From: an uncultured Shimia sp.
GTDB taxonomy: Bacteria > Pseudomonadota > Alphaproteobacteria > Rhodobacterales > Rhodobacteraceae
Reading direction: 5' to 3'
Length of the DNA stretch: 64,000 bases
NCBI RefSeq assembly: GCF_947493595.1
Contig: NZ_CANLRL010000002.1
Span: 643,323 to 707,322, forward strand
Every line of letters starts with the position of its first letter. The stretch's first letter is position 1. Under the pieces are notes generated by a model, which saw only the letters and a list, made by a program, of their open reading frames with translations, did no database searches and had not been told where the DNA came from. The translations under genes were made by a program, and so were the position numbers. Below are positions 25,343 through 32,915 of the stretch, in pieces.

Positions 25343-26398
25343 TCAGAGGTCTTTGGAATGGGTGATGAAATCAGCCTCGGCGCGGGTCCAGACACCGTCG
25401 CTGAGGTCATCGAGTTTCATCAGTGTTTCGAGCAATTGCGCGGCGTAGTCCTCAGAACTTTCCACCGGCAGCATGGATGGCAGGTTGTCGATGGCCATGA
25501 CGTCCAGCACAGGAGCATCGGCCACGCGCAGAGCAGGCGCCTCCCAAGTGGTGGCGCGGTCATAAACCGGAACTGGGTTGTAATCGCTGTCTGGGTCGCA
25601 GGCCACGTCACCAATGGCGGTGAGTTTGCGGTCGGCCTTTAGCGCCTCTTGCGGCACAAACACCGGCGTGCCGGGGCGGGCAAAGATGCAGTTCAGGAAC
25701 AGGTCATGGTCCAAGATTTCCGGGAAGGGTCCACCGGAGGCGGTTTCCGCCATGTCCCACTTGGTGACGGTGCAGCCCATGGCTTCGAGCAAGTCGGCGG
25801 CACCGGTGCCTACACGACCCAGCGCGCCAATCACGATGGCGGAGGGGCGGTCTTTGGAGAGCGCGTCGAGTTCCGCGCCGAGGTCGGCCAGCAGGGCGTC
25901 TTTGCCCGCGTAGACCCCAACGGGGCCACAGAGCTCGCCACGTTGTTGCGCGGCCCAGGATTTCAGCGTGACCGCAGAGCCTGCATAGCCCGCCCAATAG
26001 CCAAAGGCGGCGACACGGCGGCCGGTGTCGTCCACCAGATATTCGAGATCATACAGCGTGCCGCCGCCCGCCTTGAAGCGTTTCAACAACGCCACGCCGG
26101 AGTGCTGGCCCTTGAAGGCATGGCCAAACATGATGTGGCGGTGTGGCAGGGGTGTACCGTCTTCGGGCAGCTCTTTGAGGCCAAAGATGATCGCGTCACG
26201 TGGGGCTTCGGGCCAGCTGTTTTCTGCTGCGATGTCACAGCCAGCTGCCTTGTAACCGTCAATCGAGATCGCCCGCACAGAGCTTTCTTCCACGGTCACG
26301 CGGATGCCTTTGTCCAATAGCGCCTTTGCGCCTTCGGGTGTCAGACCGACCCGCTCCTCATTTTGCCTCTGTTCGGCACGTACCCAAAGATGCGTCAT
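25343..26398 (-). CDS. Saccharopine dehydrogenase, LYS1-like (L-lysine-forming type)
   Basis: A 351-residue member of the alanine dehydrogenase/PNT-type fold that includes fungal Lys1 saccharopine dehydrogenase (NAD+, L-lysine forming). The N-terminal RAEQRQNEERVGLTPEGAKALL is the conserved start of the family. HIMFGHAFKGQ near residue 90 carries the catalytic His-Lys region, and the NAD-binding turn is VIGALGRVGTGAADLLEAMG near residue 190. In reverse, the enzyme condenses lysine and 2-oxoglutarate to saccharopine. The ATG at 26398 has an AGGGG ribosome site. It is the first gene of the two-gene operon with the LYS9-like gene and is divergent from polA, with a REP-like element in the gap. 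Confidence 0.9.
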   Translation of the reverse strand: MTHLWVRAEQRQNEERVGLTPEGAKALLDKGIRVTVEESSVRAISIDGYKAAGCDIAAENSWPEAPRDAIIFGLKELPEDGTPLPHRHIMFGHAFKGQHSGVALLKRFKAGGGTLYDLEYLVDDTGRRVAAFGYWAGYAGSAVTLKSWAAQQRGELCGPVGVYAGKDALLADLGAELDALSKDRPSAIVIGALGRVGTGAADLLEAMGCTVTKWDMAETASGGPFPEILDHDLFLNCIFARPGTPVFVPQEALKADRKLTAIGDVACDPDSDYNPVPVYDRATTWEAPALRVADAPVLDVMAIDNLPSMLPVESSEDYAAQLLETLMKLDDLSDGVWTRAEADFITHSKDL

Positions 26399-26520
26399 CT
26401 CTGTTCCCCTCATATTCGATTTTCCATAGATCAGCCCCTTGCGACGATGGCAAGAGCCGCGCCGCCGCGTCTTTTGCGTGGCAGGTCCCGCCACTCTCTG
26501 CCTTCATCCTCTCCTTCTCT

Positions 26521-26570
26521 AAATATCCCGGGGGAGTCGCCGCCTGCGGCGATGGGGGCAGCGCCCCCTT
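26521..26570. repeat. Intergenic REP-like element, copy 2
   Basis: AAATATCCCGGGGGAGTCGC is followed by a GCCGC/GCGGC hairpin and then GGGGGCAGCGCCCCC. It lies in the divergent gap between the saccharopine operon and polA. Confidence 0.7.
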
Positions 26571-26646
26571 TGCGCAGGTTTTCGACTGGCACCGCGCGGG
26601 GCGGCGTGGCACAACGGGCCAAAGCAGAACAAAACGGGAGCGCGCC

Positions 26647-29445
26647 ATGAGTTTTGGCAAAGGATGTCACCTGCATCTGATCGACGGGTCGGCCTTTATT
26701 TTTCGGGCCTATCACGCGCTGCCGCCGCTGACGCGCAAGTCAGACGGCTTACCAATTGGTGCCGTGGCCGGGTTCAGCAACATGTTGCAGCGCTATATCG
26801 AGGACAATTCCGGACCAGATGCGCCCACCCATGTGGCGGTGATTTTTGACTATTCCGGCAAGTCGTTCCGCAACGAGATGTATGACCAATACAAAGCCAA
26901 CCGGCCACCGGCGCCGGAGGATTTGGTGCCGCAATTCCCGCTGACTCGCACGGCGACCAAGGCGTTTAACATTGCCTGCAAAGAGGTCGAGGGATTTGAG
27001 GCGGATGACATCATCGCCACGCTGGCCTGTCAGGCGCGCGATGCCGGGGGGCGTTGCACCATCATCAGCTCGGACAAAGACCTGATGCAGCTGGTGGGCG
27101 GCGGCGTAGAGATGCTCGACGCGATGAAGAACAAGCGCATTGATCGCGACGGGGTTATTGAGAAATTTGGCGTTGGGCCAGAACGCGTGGTGGATGTGCA
27201 GGCACTGGCTGGCGACAGCGTGGACAACGTGCCGGGCGCGCCGGGCATTGGCATCAAGACGGCGGCGTTGCTGATCAACGAATATGGTGATCTGGAAAGC
27301 CTGTTGGACCGTGCGGAAGAGATCAAACAGCCCAAACGCCGCCAGACGCTGATTGAGAAACGTGACCAGATTGAGCTGTCCAAACGGTTGGTGCAGCTGG
27401 ATTGCGACATGGAGCTGGATTTCACGCTGGACGATCTGGAGGTGCAAGACCCGGAGCCGGAAGTGCTGTTGGGCTTCCTCACGGAAATGGAATTCCGCAC
27501 ACAGATTAAGCGCGCGGCTGACAAGCTGGGGGTAGAGGCCCCAAGTATTCCGGAGCCTGTTGGAGGGGTTGCCGATGAGGCACCTGCGGCGGATGATGTG
27601 CCGTTTGATGCGTCCAAATATGAATGGGTCAAAGATCGCGCAGCACTGGACCGGTGGATCGCCGCCATTATGAAACGTGGCTATGTGGCGGTGGACACGG
27701 AAACCAACTCGCTCAACGAAATGGTCGCGGAACTGGCGGGGATTTGCCTGTCGGTGGAGCCGGGGGAGGCCTGCTACATTCCGGTGGGGCATAAGAAAGG
27801 CGCGAGCGACGATCTGTTTGGCGGCGACGAGCTGCAAGAGGGGCAGATGCCGCTGAACGAGGTGTTGGATGCGCTAAAGCCGATGCTGGAAGATCCGTCG
27901 GTGCTGAAGATTTTCCAGAACGCCAAATATGACTGCAAGGTGTTTGCCAATTACAACGTCACCGTGGCGCCGATTGATGACACCATGCTGCTGTCGTACG
28001 CGCTGCATGCGGGGGAGCACAATCATGGCATGGACGCGCTCAGCGAGCGCTATCTGAGCCACCAACCCGTGCCGATCAAAACGCTGATTGGCAGCGGCAA
28101 AAGCATGATCACCTTTGACAAGGTGCCGATCGAAGATGCGCTGCCCTATGCGGCAGAAGATGCGGATGTCACGCTGCGCCTGTGGCAGCTGTTCAAGCCA
28201 AAGCTGCACCGGCGGCAGGTGACCTCGGTCTATGAAACTTTGGAGCGCCCCTTGGTGCCGGTGCTGGCGCAGATGGAGCGACACGGCGTCAAGGTGGACC
28301 GCGACGCGCTTTCTCGGATGTCCAATGCCTTTGCGCAGAAGATGGCGGCGCTGGAGGCGGAAATTCACGAACTGGCGGGCGGTACGTTTAACGTTGGCTC
28401 ACCCAAACAGCTGGGTGAAATCCTGTTTGATAAGCTGGAACTGCCAGGCGGCAAGAAAGGCAAAACCGGGGCCTATGCCACCGGTGTGGATATTCTCGAA
28501 GACCTCGCAACTGAGCACGCCCTGCCGGGGTTGGTGCTGGACTGGCGGCAGTTGAGTAAGCTGAAGTCGACCTACACCGACGCGTTACAGACTCACATCA
28601 ACAGTGACACCGGGCGAGTGCATACTTCTTATGTGCAAACCGGCGCCAACACCGGGCGACTGGCCTCCACTGATCCCAACCTGCAGAATATTCCGGTGCG
28701 TTCTGAGGAAGGTCGGCGCATTCGCGAGGCCTTTGTGGCTGAGGAAGGCAAGACGCTGATCTCGCTGGACTACTCGCAGGTGGAATTGCGCATTCTGGCA
28801 CATGTGGCGGGGATTGATGCGCTCAAAGCTGCGTTCCGGGATGGGCAGGACATTCACGCTATGACTGCGTCAGAAGTGTTTGATGTGCCGATGGAGGAGA
28901 TGACCAGCGAGGTGCGTAGCCGCGCCAAGGCGATCAACTTTGGTGTGATCTACGGGATCTCCGGCTTTGGTCTGGCGCGCAATCTGCGCATTCCGCGCGG
29001 CGAGGCGCAGGACTTCATCAACCGCTATTTTGAGCGCTTTCCGGGCATTCGCACCTATATGGATGACACCAAAGCCTTTGCCAAAGAACACGGCTATGTG
29101 CAGACGTTGTTTGGCCGCAAAATCCACACGCCGGAGATCAACGCCAAAGGCCCGCGGGCAAGCTTTGCCTATCGCGCAGCCATAAATGCGCCGATCCAAG
29201 GTACAGCCGCTGACATCATCCGGCGAGCGATGATCCGCATGCCGGAGGCCATCAAAGACCTGCCGGCCAAGATGCTGTTGCAGGTGCACGATGAATTGAT
29301 CTTTGAGGTCGATGACGCTGCGGTGGACGCAACTATCGAAGTGGCGCGGGATGTGATGCAGCGGGCCACTGAGCCTGCCATCAAGCTGGATGTGCCGTTG
29401 ATTGTGGATGCGGGACGTGGGGCCAATTGGGCGGAGGCGCATTAA
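26647..29445 (+). CDS. polA: DNA polymerase I
   Basis: A 932-residue repair polymerase that removes RNA primers and fills gaps. The 5'-3' exonuclease (residues about 8-290) begins LIDGSAFIFRAYHALPP and contains FEADDIIATLA and DSVDNVPGAPGIG. The proofreading 3'-5' exonuclease domain (about 330-530) keeps the metal-binding DTETNS acidic pair and is probably active. The polymerase domain shows motif A (SLDYSQVELRILAH), motif B (RSRAKAINFGVIYGISGFG) and motif C (LLQVHDELIFEV). The ATG at 26647 is chosen because homology begins eight residues later; the frame is open far upstream through the REP-like element without family sequence. It is transcribed alone. Confidence 0.97.
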   Translation: MSFGKGCHLHLIDGSAFIFRAYHALPPLTRKSDGLPIGAVAGFSNMLQRYIEDNSGPDAPTHVAVIFDYSGKSFRNEMYDQYKANRPPAPEDLVPQFPLTRTATKAFNIACKEVEGFEADDIIATLACQARDAGGRCTIISSDKDLMQLVGGGVEMLDAMKNKRIDRDGVIEKFGVGPERVVDVQALAGDSVDNVPGAPGIGIKTAALLINEYGDLESLLDRAEEIKQPKRRQTLIEKRDQIELSKRLVQLDCDMELDFTLDDLEVQDPEPEVLLGFLTEMEFRTQIKRAADKLGVEAPSIPEPVGGVADEAPAADDVPFDASKYEWVKDRAALDRWIAAIMKRGYVAVDTETNSLNEMVAELAGICLSVEPGEACYIPVGHKKGASDDLFGGDELQEGQMPLNEVLDALKPMLEDPSVLKIFQNAKYDCKVFANYNVTVAPIDDTMLLSYALHAGEHNHGMDALSERYLSHQPVPIKTLIGSGKSMITFDKVPIEDALPYAAEDADVTLRLWQLFKPKLHRRQVTSVYETLERPLVPVLAQMERHGVKVDRDALSRMSNAFAQKMAALEAEIHELAGGTFNVGSPKQLGEILFDKLELPGGKKGKTGAYATGVDILEDLATEHALPGLVLDWRQLSKLKSTYTDALQTHINSDTGRVHTSYVQTGANTGRLASTDPNLQNIPVRSEEGRRIREAFVAEEGKTLISLDYSQVELRILAHVAGIDALKAAFRDGQDIHAMTASEVFDVPMEEMTSEVRSRAKAINFGVIYGISGFGLARNLRIPRGEAQDFINRYFERFPGIRTYMDDTKAFAKEHGYVQTLFGRKIHTPEINAKGPRASFAYRAAINAPIQGTAADIIRRAMIRMPEAIKDLPAKMLLQVHDELIFEVDDAAVDATIEVARDVMQRATEPAIKLDVPLIVDAGRGANWAEAH

Positions 29446-29476
29446 GGCGCGCCATGGCCCTGCTTCATTTGACTAT

Positions 29477-29510
29477 AAATATCCACTGCGCTGCCCTTGC
29501 GGGTGGCGCA
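29477..29510. repeat. Divergent REP-like hairpin after polA, copy 3
   Basis: TAAATATCC precedes a hairpin TGCGCTGCCC-TTGC-GGGTGGCGCA (ten pairs, two of them G-T). The leader matches the other intergenic elements, but the G-run is replaced, so this is a degenerate copy. It may serve as the polA terminator. Confidence 0.45.
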
Positions 29511-29524
29511 ACGCCCAACAGGGC

Positions 29525-30277
29525 TCAGCTCAACCAGCTTAGCCCCTGTTCGGTGCGTTTTGCCGGTTTGTATTCGGCGCTGACGGCGCCGGTGTAGCCA
29601 CTTTCATCCAGCATCTCAAAAAAGGCCGGGTAGTCGAAGTGTTTCGACTTCACCGGCTCGTTGCGGTCTGGCAGGCCGCCGATCTGGATATGGCGCACAC
29701 GGGATTTGTGCTTGTCCCAGCAGTCCAGCACGTCGCCATGGATTTTATGCGCGTGATAGGTGTCAAACTGCAGCGCCAGATTGGGGGCGTTGACCTCGTC
29801 CAAAATCTCCGCCGCCAGATCAAAGTTGTTCAGGAAGTAGCCTGGCATATCAACGTCGTTGATCGGCTCGATGGTGAGCTGTTGTTTGGGGGCAAAGGCA
29901 CAGGCCCATTTCAGGTTTTCCACAAAAGTGGTACGGGCCTCATCGCCAGAAGCAGCCCCCGCCATGATGTGCACAATACGGGCGCGCAGCATGTCGGCGT
30001 AGCGCAAGGTGCGGCGGAAATCGCGTTGAAAGCGATCCTCAAGGCCGGGCACAGCGGCAAAACCCCGATCGCCGCCGGTGTAGTTGGGCGGTGGGCAGTT
30101 GATCAGCTCCAGCGACAACCCGTTGCGCAGCAAAGCCCGCTGGGTTTCCGGCGCGGGTGTCTCATAAGGAAAGAGGATTTCCACCGCCTCAAAGCCCGCC
30201 TCGGCGGCGGCTTCATAGCGGTCCAACTCCGGAAATTCGGCAAACAACATGGTCAGGTTGGCGGCAAATTTGGGCAT
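29525..30277 (-). CDS. hyi: Hydroxypyruvate isomerase family protein (TIM barrel)
   Basis: A 250-residue xylose-isomerase-like TIM barrel. Hyi interconverts hydroxypyruvate and tartronate semialdehyde in glyoxylate metabolism; close relatives (OtnI) act on 2-oxo-tetronate. The N-terminal KFAANLTMLFAEFPELDRY is the family hallmark. The metal-binding and catalytic glutamates are in LTIEPIND (near residue 141) and SAEYKPAK (near 238), and QFDTYHAH and IQIGGLPDRNEP lie between them. The length matches the family. It stands alone on the minus strand, without the glyoxylate carboligase that often accompanies hyi. The Hyi versus OtnI choice is not certain. Confidence 0.88.
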   Translation of the reverse strand: MPKFAANLTMLFAEFPELDRYEAAAEAGFEAVEILFPYETPAPETQRALLRNGLSLELINCPPPNYTGGDRGFAAVPGLEDRFQRDFRRTLRYADMLRARIVHIMAGAASGDEARTTFVENLKWACAFAPKQQLTIEPINDVDMPGYFLNNFDLAAEILDEVNAPNLALQFDTYHAHKIHGDVLDCWDKHKSRVRHIQIGGLPDRNEPVKSKHFDYPAFFEMLDESGYTGAVSAEYKPAKRTEQGLSWLS

Positions 30278-30368
30278 GGGGTTCTCCTCTGATGAAGGTT
30301 ATTCCAGCTTTGCTTGCGTGAAAACAGTCCGAAATTCCGCAAGTTTGAACGGTTTGGCGGAAGGTTGC

Positions 30369-30971
30369 TTAGCCCAGCTCGGCGGAGGGAAGAAATGGGA
30401 AGAACACGCCGGAAGACATCACGCCAAATAGGCTTTGGCCGTTGACGTCCTGGTGAATACCCAACTCCACAAGGCGATAAAACGCCTTGCGGGTGATGCG
30501 GGCTTCGAGGTTGGCGCGCACGGTCACATAAGGAGCGGGTTCATCCGTGTCTGGGTCGATGTCTACGCGAATTGGGTTGTCCGGACCTGCGGCGGTAAAG
30601 TCGCCTACGTGGGTTTCAAAAGTCAGAACTTGGGTGTCACCTTCGCCGGTCACCTCGAAATCTTCGGTGATGAAAGGCGCGTCTTCAACGGTGATTCCAA
30701 CTTTTTCGACGGGCGTGACCAGCACGTAGTTGTCGCCATCTTTGCGCAGGATGTTGGAGAACATCTTCACCATGGCGGGGCGATTGATCGGGCTGCCTTC
30801 GTAAAACCACGTGCCGTCGCGCGCGATGCGCATGTCTAGATCGCCGCAATGCGGTGGGTTCCACAGGTGCACAGGCGCGGGGCCGCGCGCTTTTACGGCG
30901 GCAGTGGCGGAGGCGGCGATGGTGTCTGCGTCAATTTTCACAGGAAATTGTTCCCTCATTGCTTTTGCCAT
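30369..30971 (-). CDS. DUF1285 domain-containing protein
   Basis: A 200-residue cytoplasmic protein matching DUF1285, an alphaproteobacterial and gammaproteobacterial family of unknown function. The most conserved part is PVHLWNPPHCGDLDMRIARD followed by GTWFYEGSPI near residue 35. A region rich in beta strands follows (YVLVTPVEKVGITVEDAPF, then RVDIDPDTDEPAPYVTVRAN). I use the ATG at 30971; a TTG at 30995 would add eight residues and an ATG at 30959 would remove four. The gene is divergent from the MoxR operon, with only 55 bp between starts, so the two promoters overlap. Confidence 0.9.
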   Translation of the reverse strand: MAKAMREQFPVKIDADTIAASATAAVKARGPAPVHLWNPPHCGDLDMRIARDGTWFYEGSPINRPAMVKMFSNILRKDGDNYVLVTPVEKVGITVEDAPFITEDFEVTGEGDTQVLTFETHVGDFTAAGPDNPIRVDIDPDTDEPAPYVTVRANLEARITRKAFYRLVELGIHQDVNGQSLFGVMSSGVFFPFLPSAELG

Positions 30972-31026
30972 TTCATCTGAGCGCGTTACTGTCAACGTAA
31001 GCAGGTAGCGTTACGGGAGACACAGT

Positions 31027-32034
31027 ATGGCGGATGCAGACAACCTTGTCGCAGAGATCGAAGAGCTGGGCGGCAAATTGGCGGAGGCCAAGGCGGCGAT
31101 CACCAAGCGCTTTATCGGACAGGAACAGGTTGTTGATCTGACGCTTTCGGCCTTGCTCTGTGGGGGGCACGCGCTGCTGATTGGCCTGCCCGGATTGGGC
31201 AAAACCCGGCTTGTGGATACGCTCTCGACCGTGATGGGCCTCAATGGCAACCGGGTGCAGTTTACGCCGGATTTGATGCCCGCCGATATTCTCGGCTCTG
31301 AGGTTTTGGAGACCGGCGAGAGCGGTGCGCGGGAGTTCCGATTCGTGCCGGGGCCGATTTTTTGTCAATTGTTGATGGCTGATGAGATCAACCGCGCCAG
31401 CCCGCGGACGCAATCGGCACTGTTGCAGGCGATGCAGGAGAAGCAGGTTACGGTGGCGGGTGCAGACCGTCCGCTGGACGCGCCGTTCCATGTGCTGGCC
31501 ACGCAGAACCCAATTGAGCAGGAAGGCACCTATCCATTGCCCGAAGCGCAGTTGGACCGCTTCTTGGTGCAGATTGATGTGCCTTATCCGGATCGTGATA
31601 CGGAGCGCGATATTTTGCTGGCCACAACCGGTGTGGAAGAGGAAGAGGCGCATGCGGTGTTCACCGCGGAAGAGCTGATTGCGGCACAAACGCTGCTGCG
31701 GCGGATGCCGGTTGGGGAAAGCGTGATGGAGCTGATCCTTGATCTGGTGCGCGCCTGTCGTCCGGATGATGAAACCGCCACTGACGCCGTGCGCGAAAGC
31801 GTGGCTTGGGGGCCCGGCCCGCGGGCGGCGCAGGCCTTGATGATGACGGTGCGGGCACAGGCGTTGCTGCATGGGCGGCTCGCGCCCAATGCGCAGGATG
31901 TGATGGATATGGCGGGTCCCGTGTTGAGCCACCGCATGGCGCTGACCTTTGCGGCGCGGGCGCGGGGTGAGAGCCTTGCGGGGCTGATTGCCGAGACTGT
32001 TGCGCGCTACGACAATGTGGGAGCTGCCGCGTGA
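31027..32034 (+). CDS. MoxR family AAA+ ATPase
   Basis: A 335-residue MoxR-type ATPase, a chaperone-like AAA+ protein that usually acts with VWA-domain partners to mature enzymes or maintain the envelope. Walker A is GLPGLGKT (residues 53-60), Walker B is LLMADEINRASP (near 117), and the sensor 1/QNP motif is ATQNPIEQEGTYPLPEAQLDR split by its Gly-Thr. The C-terminal lid helices follow from about residue 240. The ATG has a GGGAG ribosome site. Its last four bases overlap the DUF58 gene; the four genes from here to 37698 all overlap by 4 bp and are clearly one operon. Confidence 0.95.
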   Translation: MADADNLVAEIEELGGKLAEAKAAITKRFIGQEQVVDLTLSALLCGGHALLIGLPGLGKTRLVDTLSTVMGLNGNRVQFTPDLMPADILGSEVLETGESGAREFRFVPGPIFCQLLMADEINRASPRTQSALLQAMQEKQVTVAGADRPLDAPFHVLATQNPIEQEGTYPLPEAQLDRFLVQIDVPYPDRDTERDILLATTGVEEEEAHAVFTAEELIAAQTLLRRMPVGESVMELILDLVRACRPDDETATDAVRESVAWGPGPRAAQALMMTVRAQALLHGRLAPNAQDVMDMAGPVLSHRMALTFAARARGESLAGLIAETVARYDNVGAAA

Positions 32035-32915
32035 GTGCAGCCCCCTATCTGCGCAGCCAGGCTGAGACGGAGGCGGCAAGCCTGCCGCCACTTTTGGCCC
32101 ATGCGGAGCATTTGGCGGGTACGGTTTTGCTCGGCGAGCATGGGCGGCGACGCGCGGGCATGGGCGACGATTTCTGGCAATACCGGCCGGTACAGCCAGG
32201 TGACAGCCTGCGCATGATTGACTGGCGGCGCTCGGCCAAATCGGACGCGCAGTTTGTGCGCCAGCGGGAATGGCAGGTGGCGCAATCGGTGATGATGTGG
32301 GTCGATACGGCCCCGTCGATGTTGTTTGCCAGTGACAAAGACACACCGCAGAAGGCGGATCGGGCGCGGCTCTTGGCCTTGGCGCTGGCGATCCTGCTCA
32401 TTCGCAGCGGTGAACGGGTGGGGTTGACCGGGACCGATCTGCCGCCACGGAGGGGTGAGTTGCAGATCATGCGGCTGGCCGAGGTGTTTTTGCGCAACGA
32501 TGCGGATGGTGAGGTCCCAGACTATGGCACGCCGGAATCGCGGGCCATGCTGCCGCATGCGCGGGCGGTGTTTATTTCTGACTTTATGGGCGATTTTGAC
32601 GCGGTGCAGGTGGCGCTGACCAAAGCGGCGGATCGTGGGGTCGTGGGCGCGTGTTTGCAGGTGCTGGACCCGGCGGAGGAGGAATTTCCCTTCAAGGGCC
32701 GGGCGGTGTTTGAGAGCATGGGCGGCACTGTGAGCCACGACACCAAGAAGGCGGACGACTTGAAGCTGCGCTATTTGGAGCGGTTGGCGGAGCGGCAGGC
32801 CGCATTGAAAGACCTGTGTCGTTCAACTGGGTGGCTCTATGGTCACCATAGCACTGGGCAGTCGGCACAAACCGCGCTGTTGTGGTTGCATCAGGCATTG
32901 GAGCGGCGGGCATGA
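32031..32915 (+). CDS. DUF58 domain-containing protein
   Basis: A 294-residue protein with the DUF58 signature YRPVQPGDSLRMIDWRRSAK near residue 50. DUF58 proteins have a degenerate von Willebrand factor A-like fold and nearly always sit next to a MoxR ATPase, as here. The following strands (VMMWVDTAPSMLFAS, then FISDFMGDF) outline the VWA-like core, but a complete MIDAS motif (DxSxS) is not present. There are no membrane helices, so it is probably cytoplasmic and contacts the membrane proteins encoded downstream. It overlaps both neighbours by 4 bp. Confidence 0.93.
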   Translation: MSAAPYLRSQAETEAASLPPLLAHAEHLAGTVLLGEHGRRRAGMGDDFWQYRPVQPGDSLRMIDWRRSAKSDAQFVRQREWQVAQSVMMWVDTAPSMLFASDKDTPQKADRARLLALALAILLIRSGERVGLTGTDLPPRRGELQIMRLAEVFLRNDADGEVPDYGTPESRAMLPHARAVFISDFMGDFDAVQVALTKAADRGVVGACLQVLDPAEEEFPFKGRAVFESMGGTVSHDTKKADDLKLRYLERLAERQAALKDLCRSTGWLYGHHSTGQSAQTALLWLHQALERRA

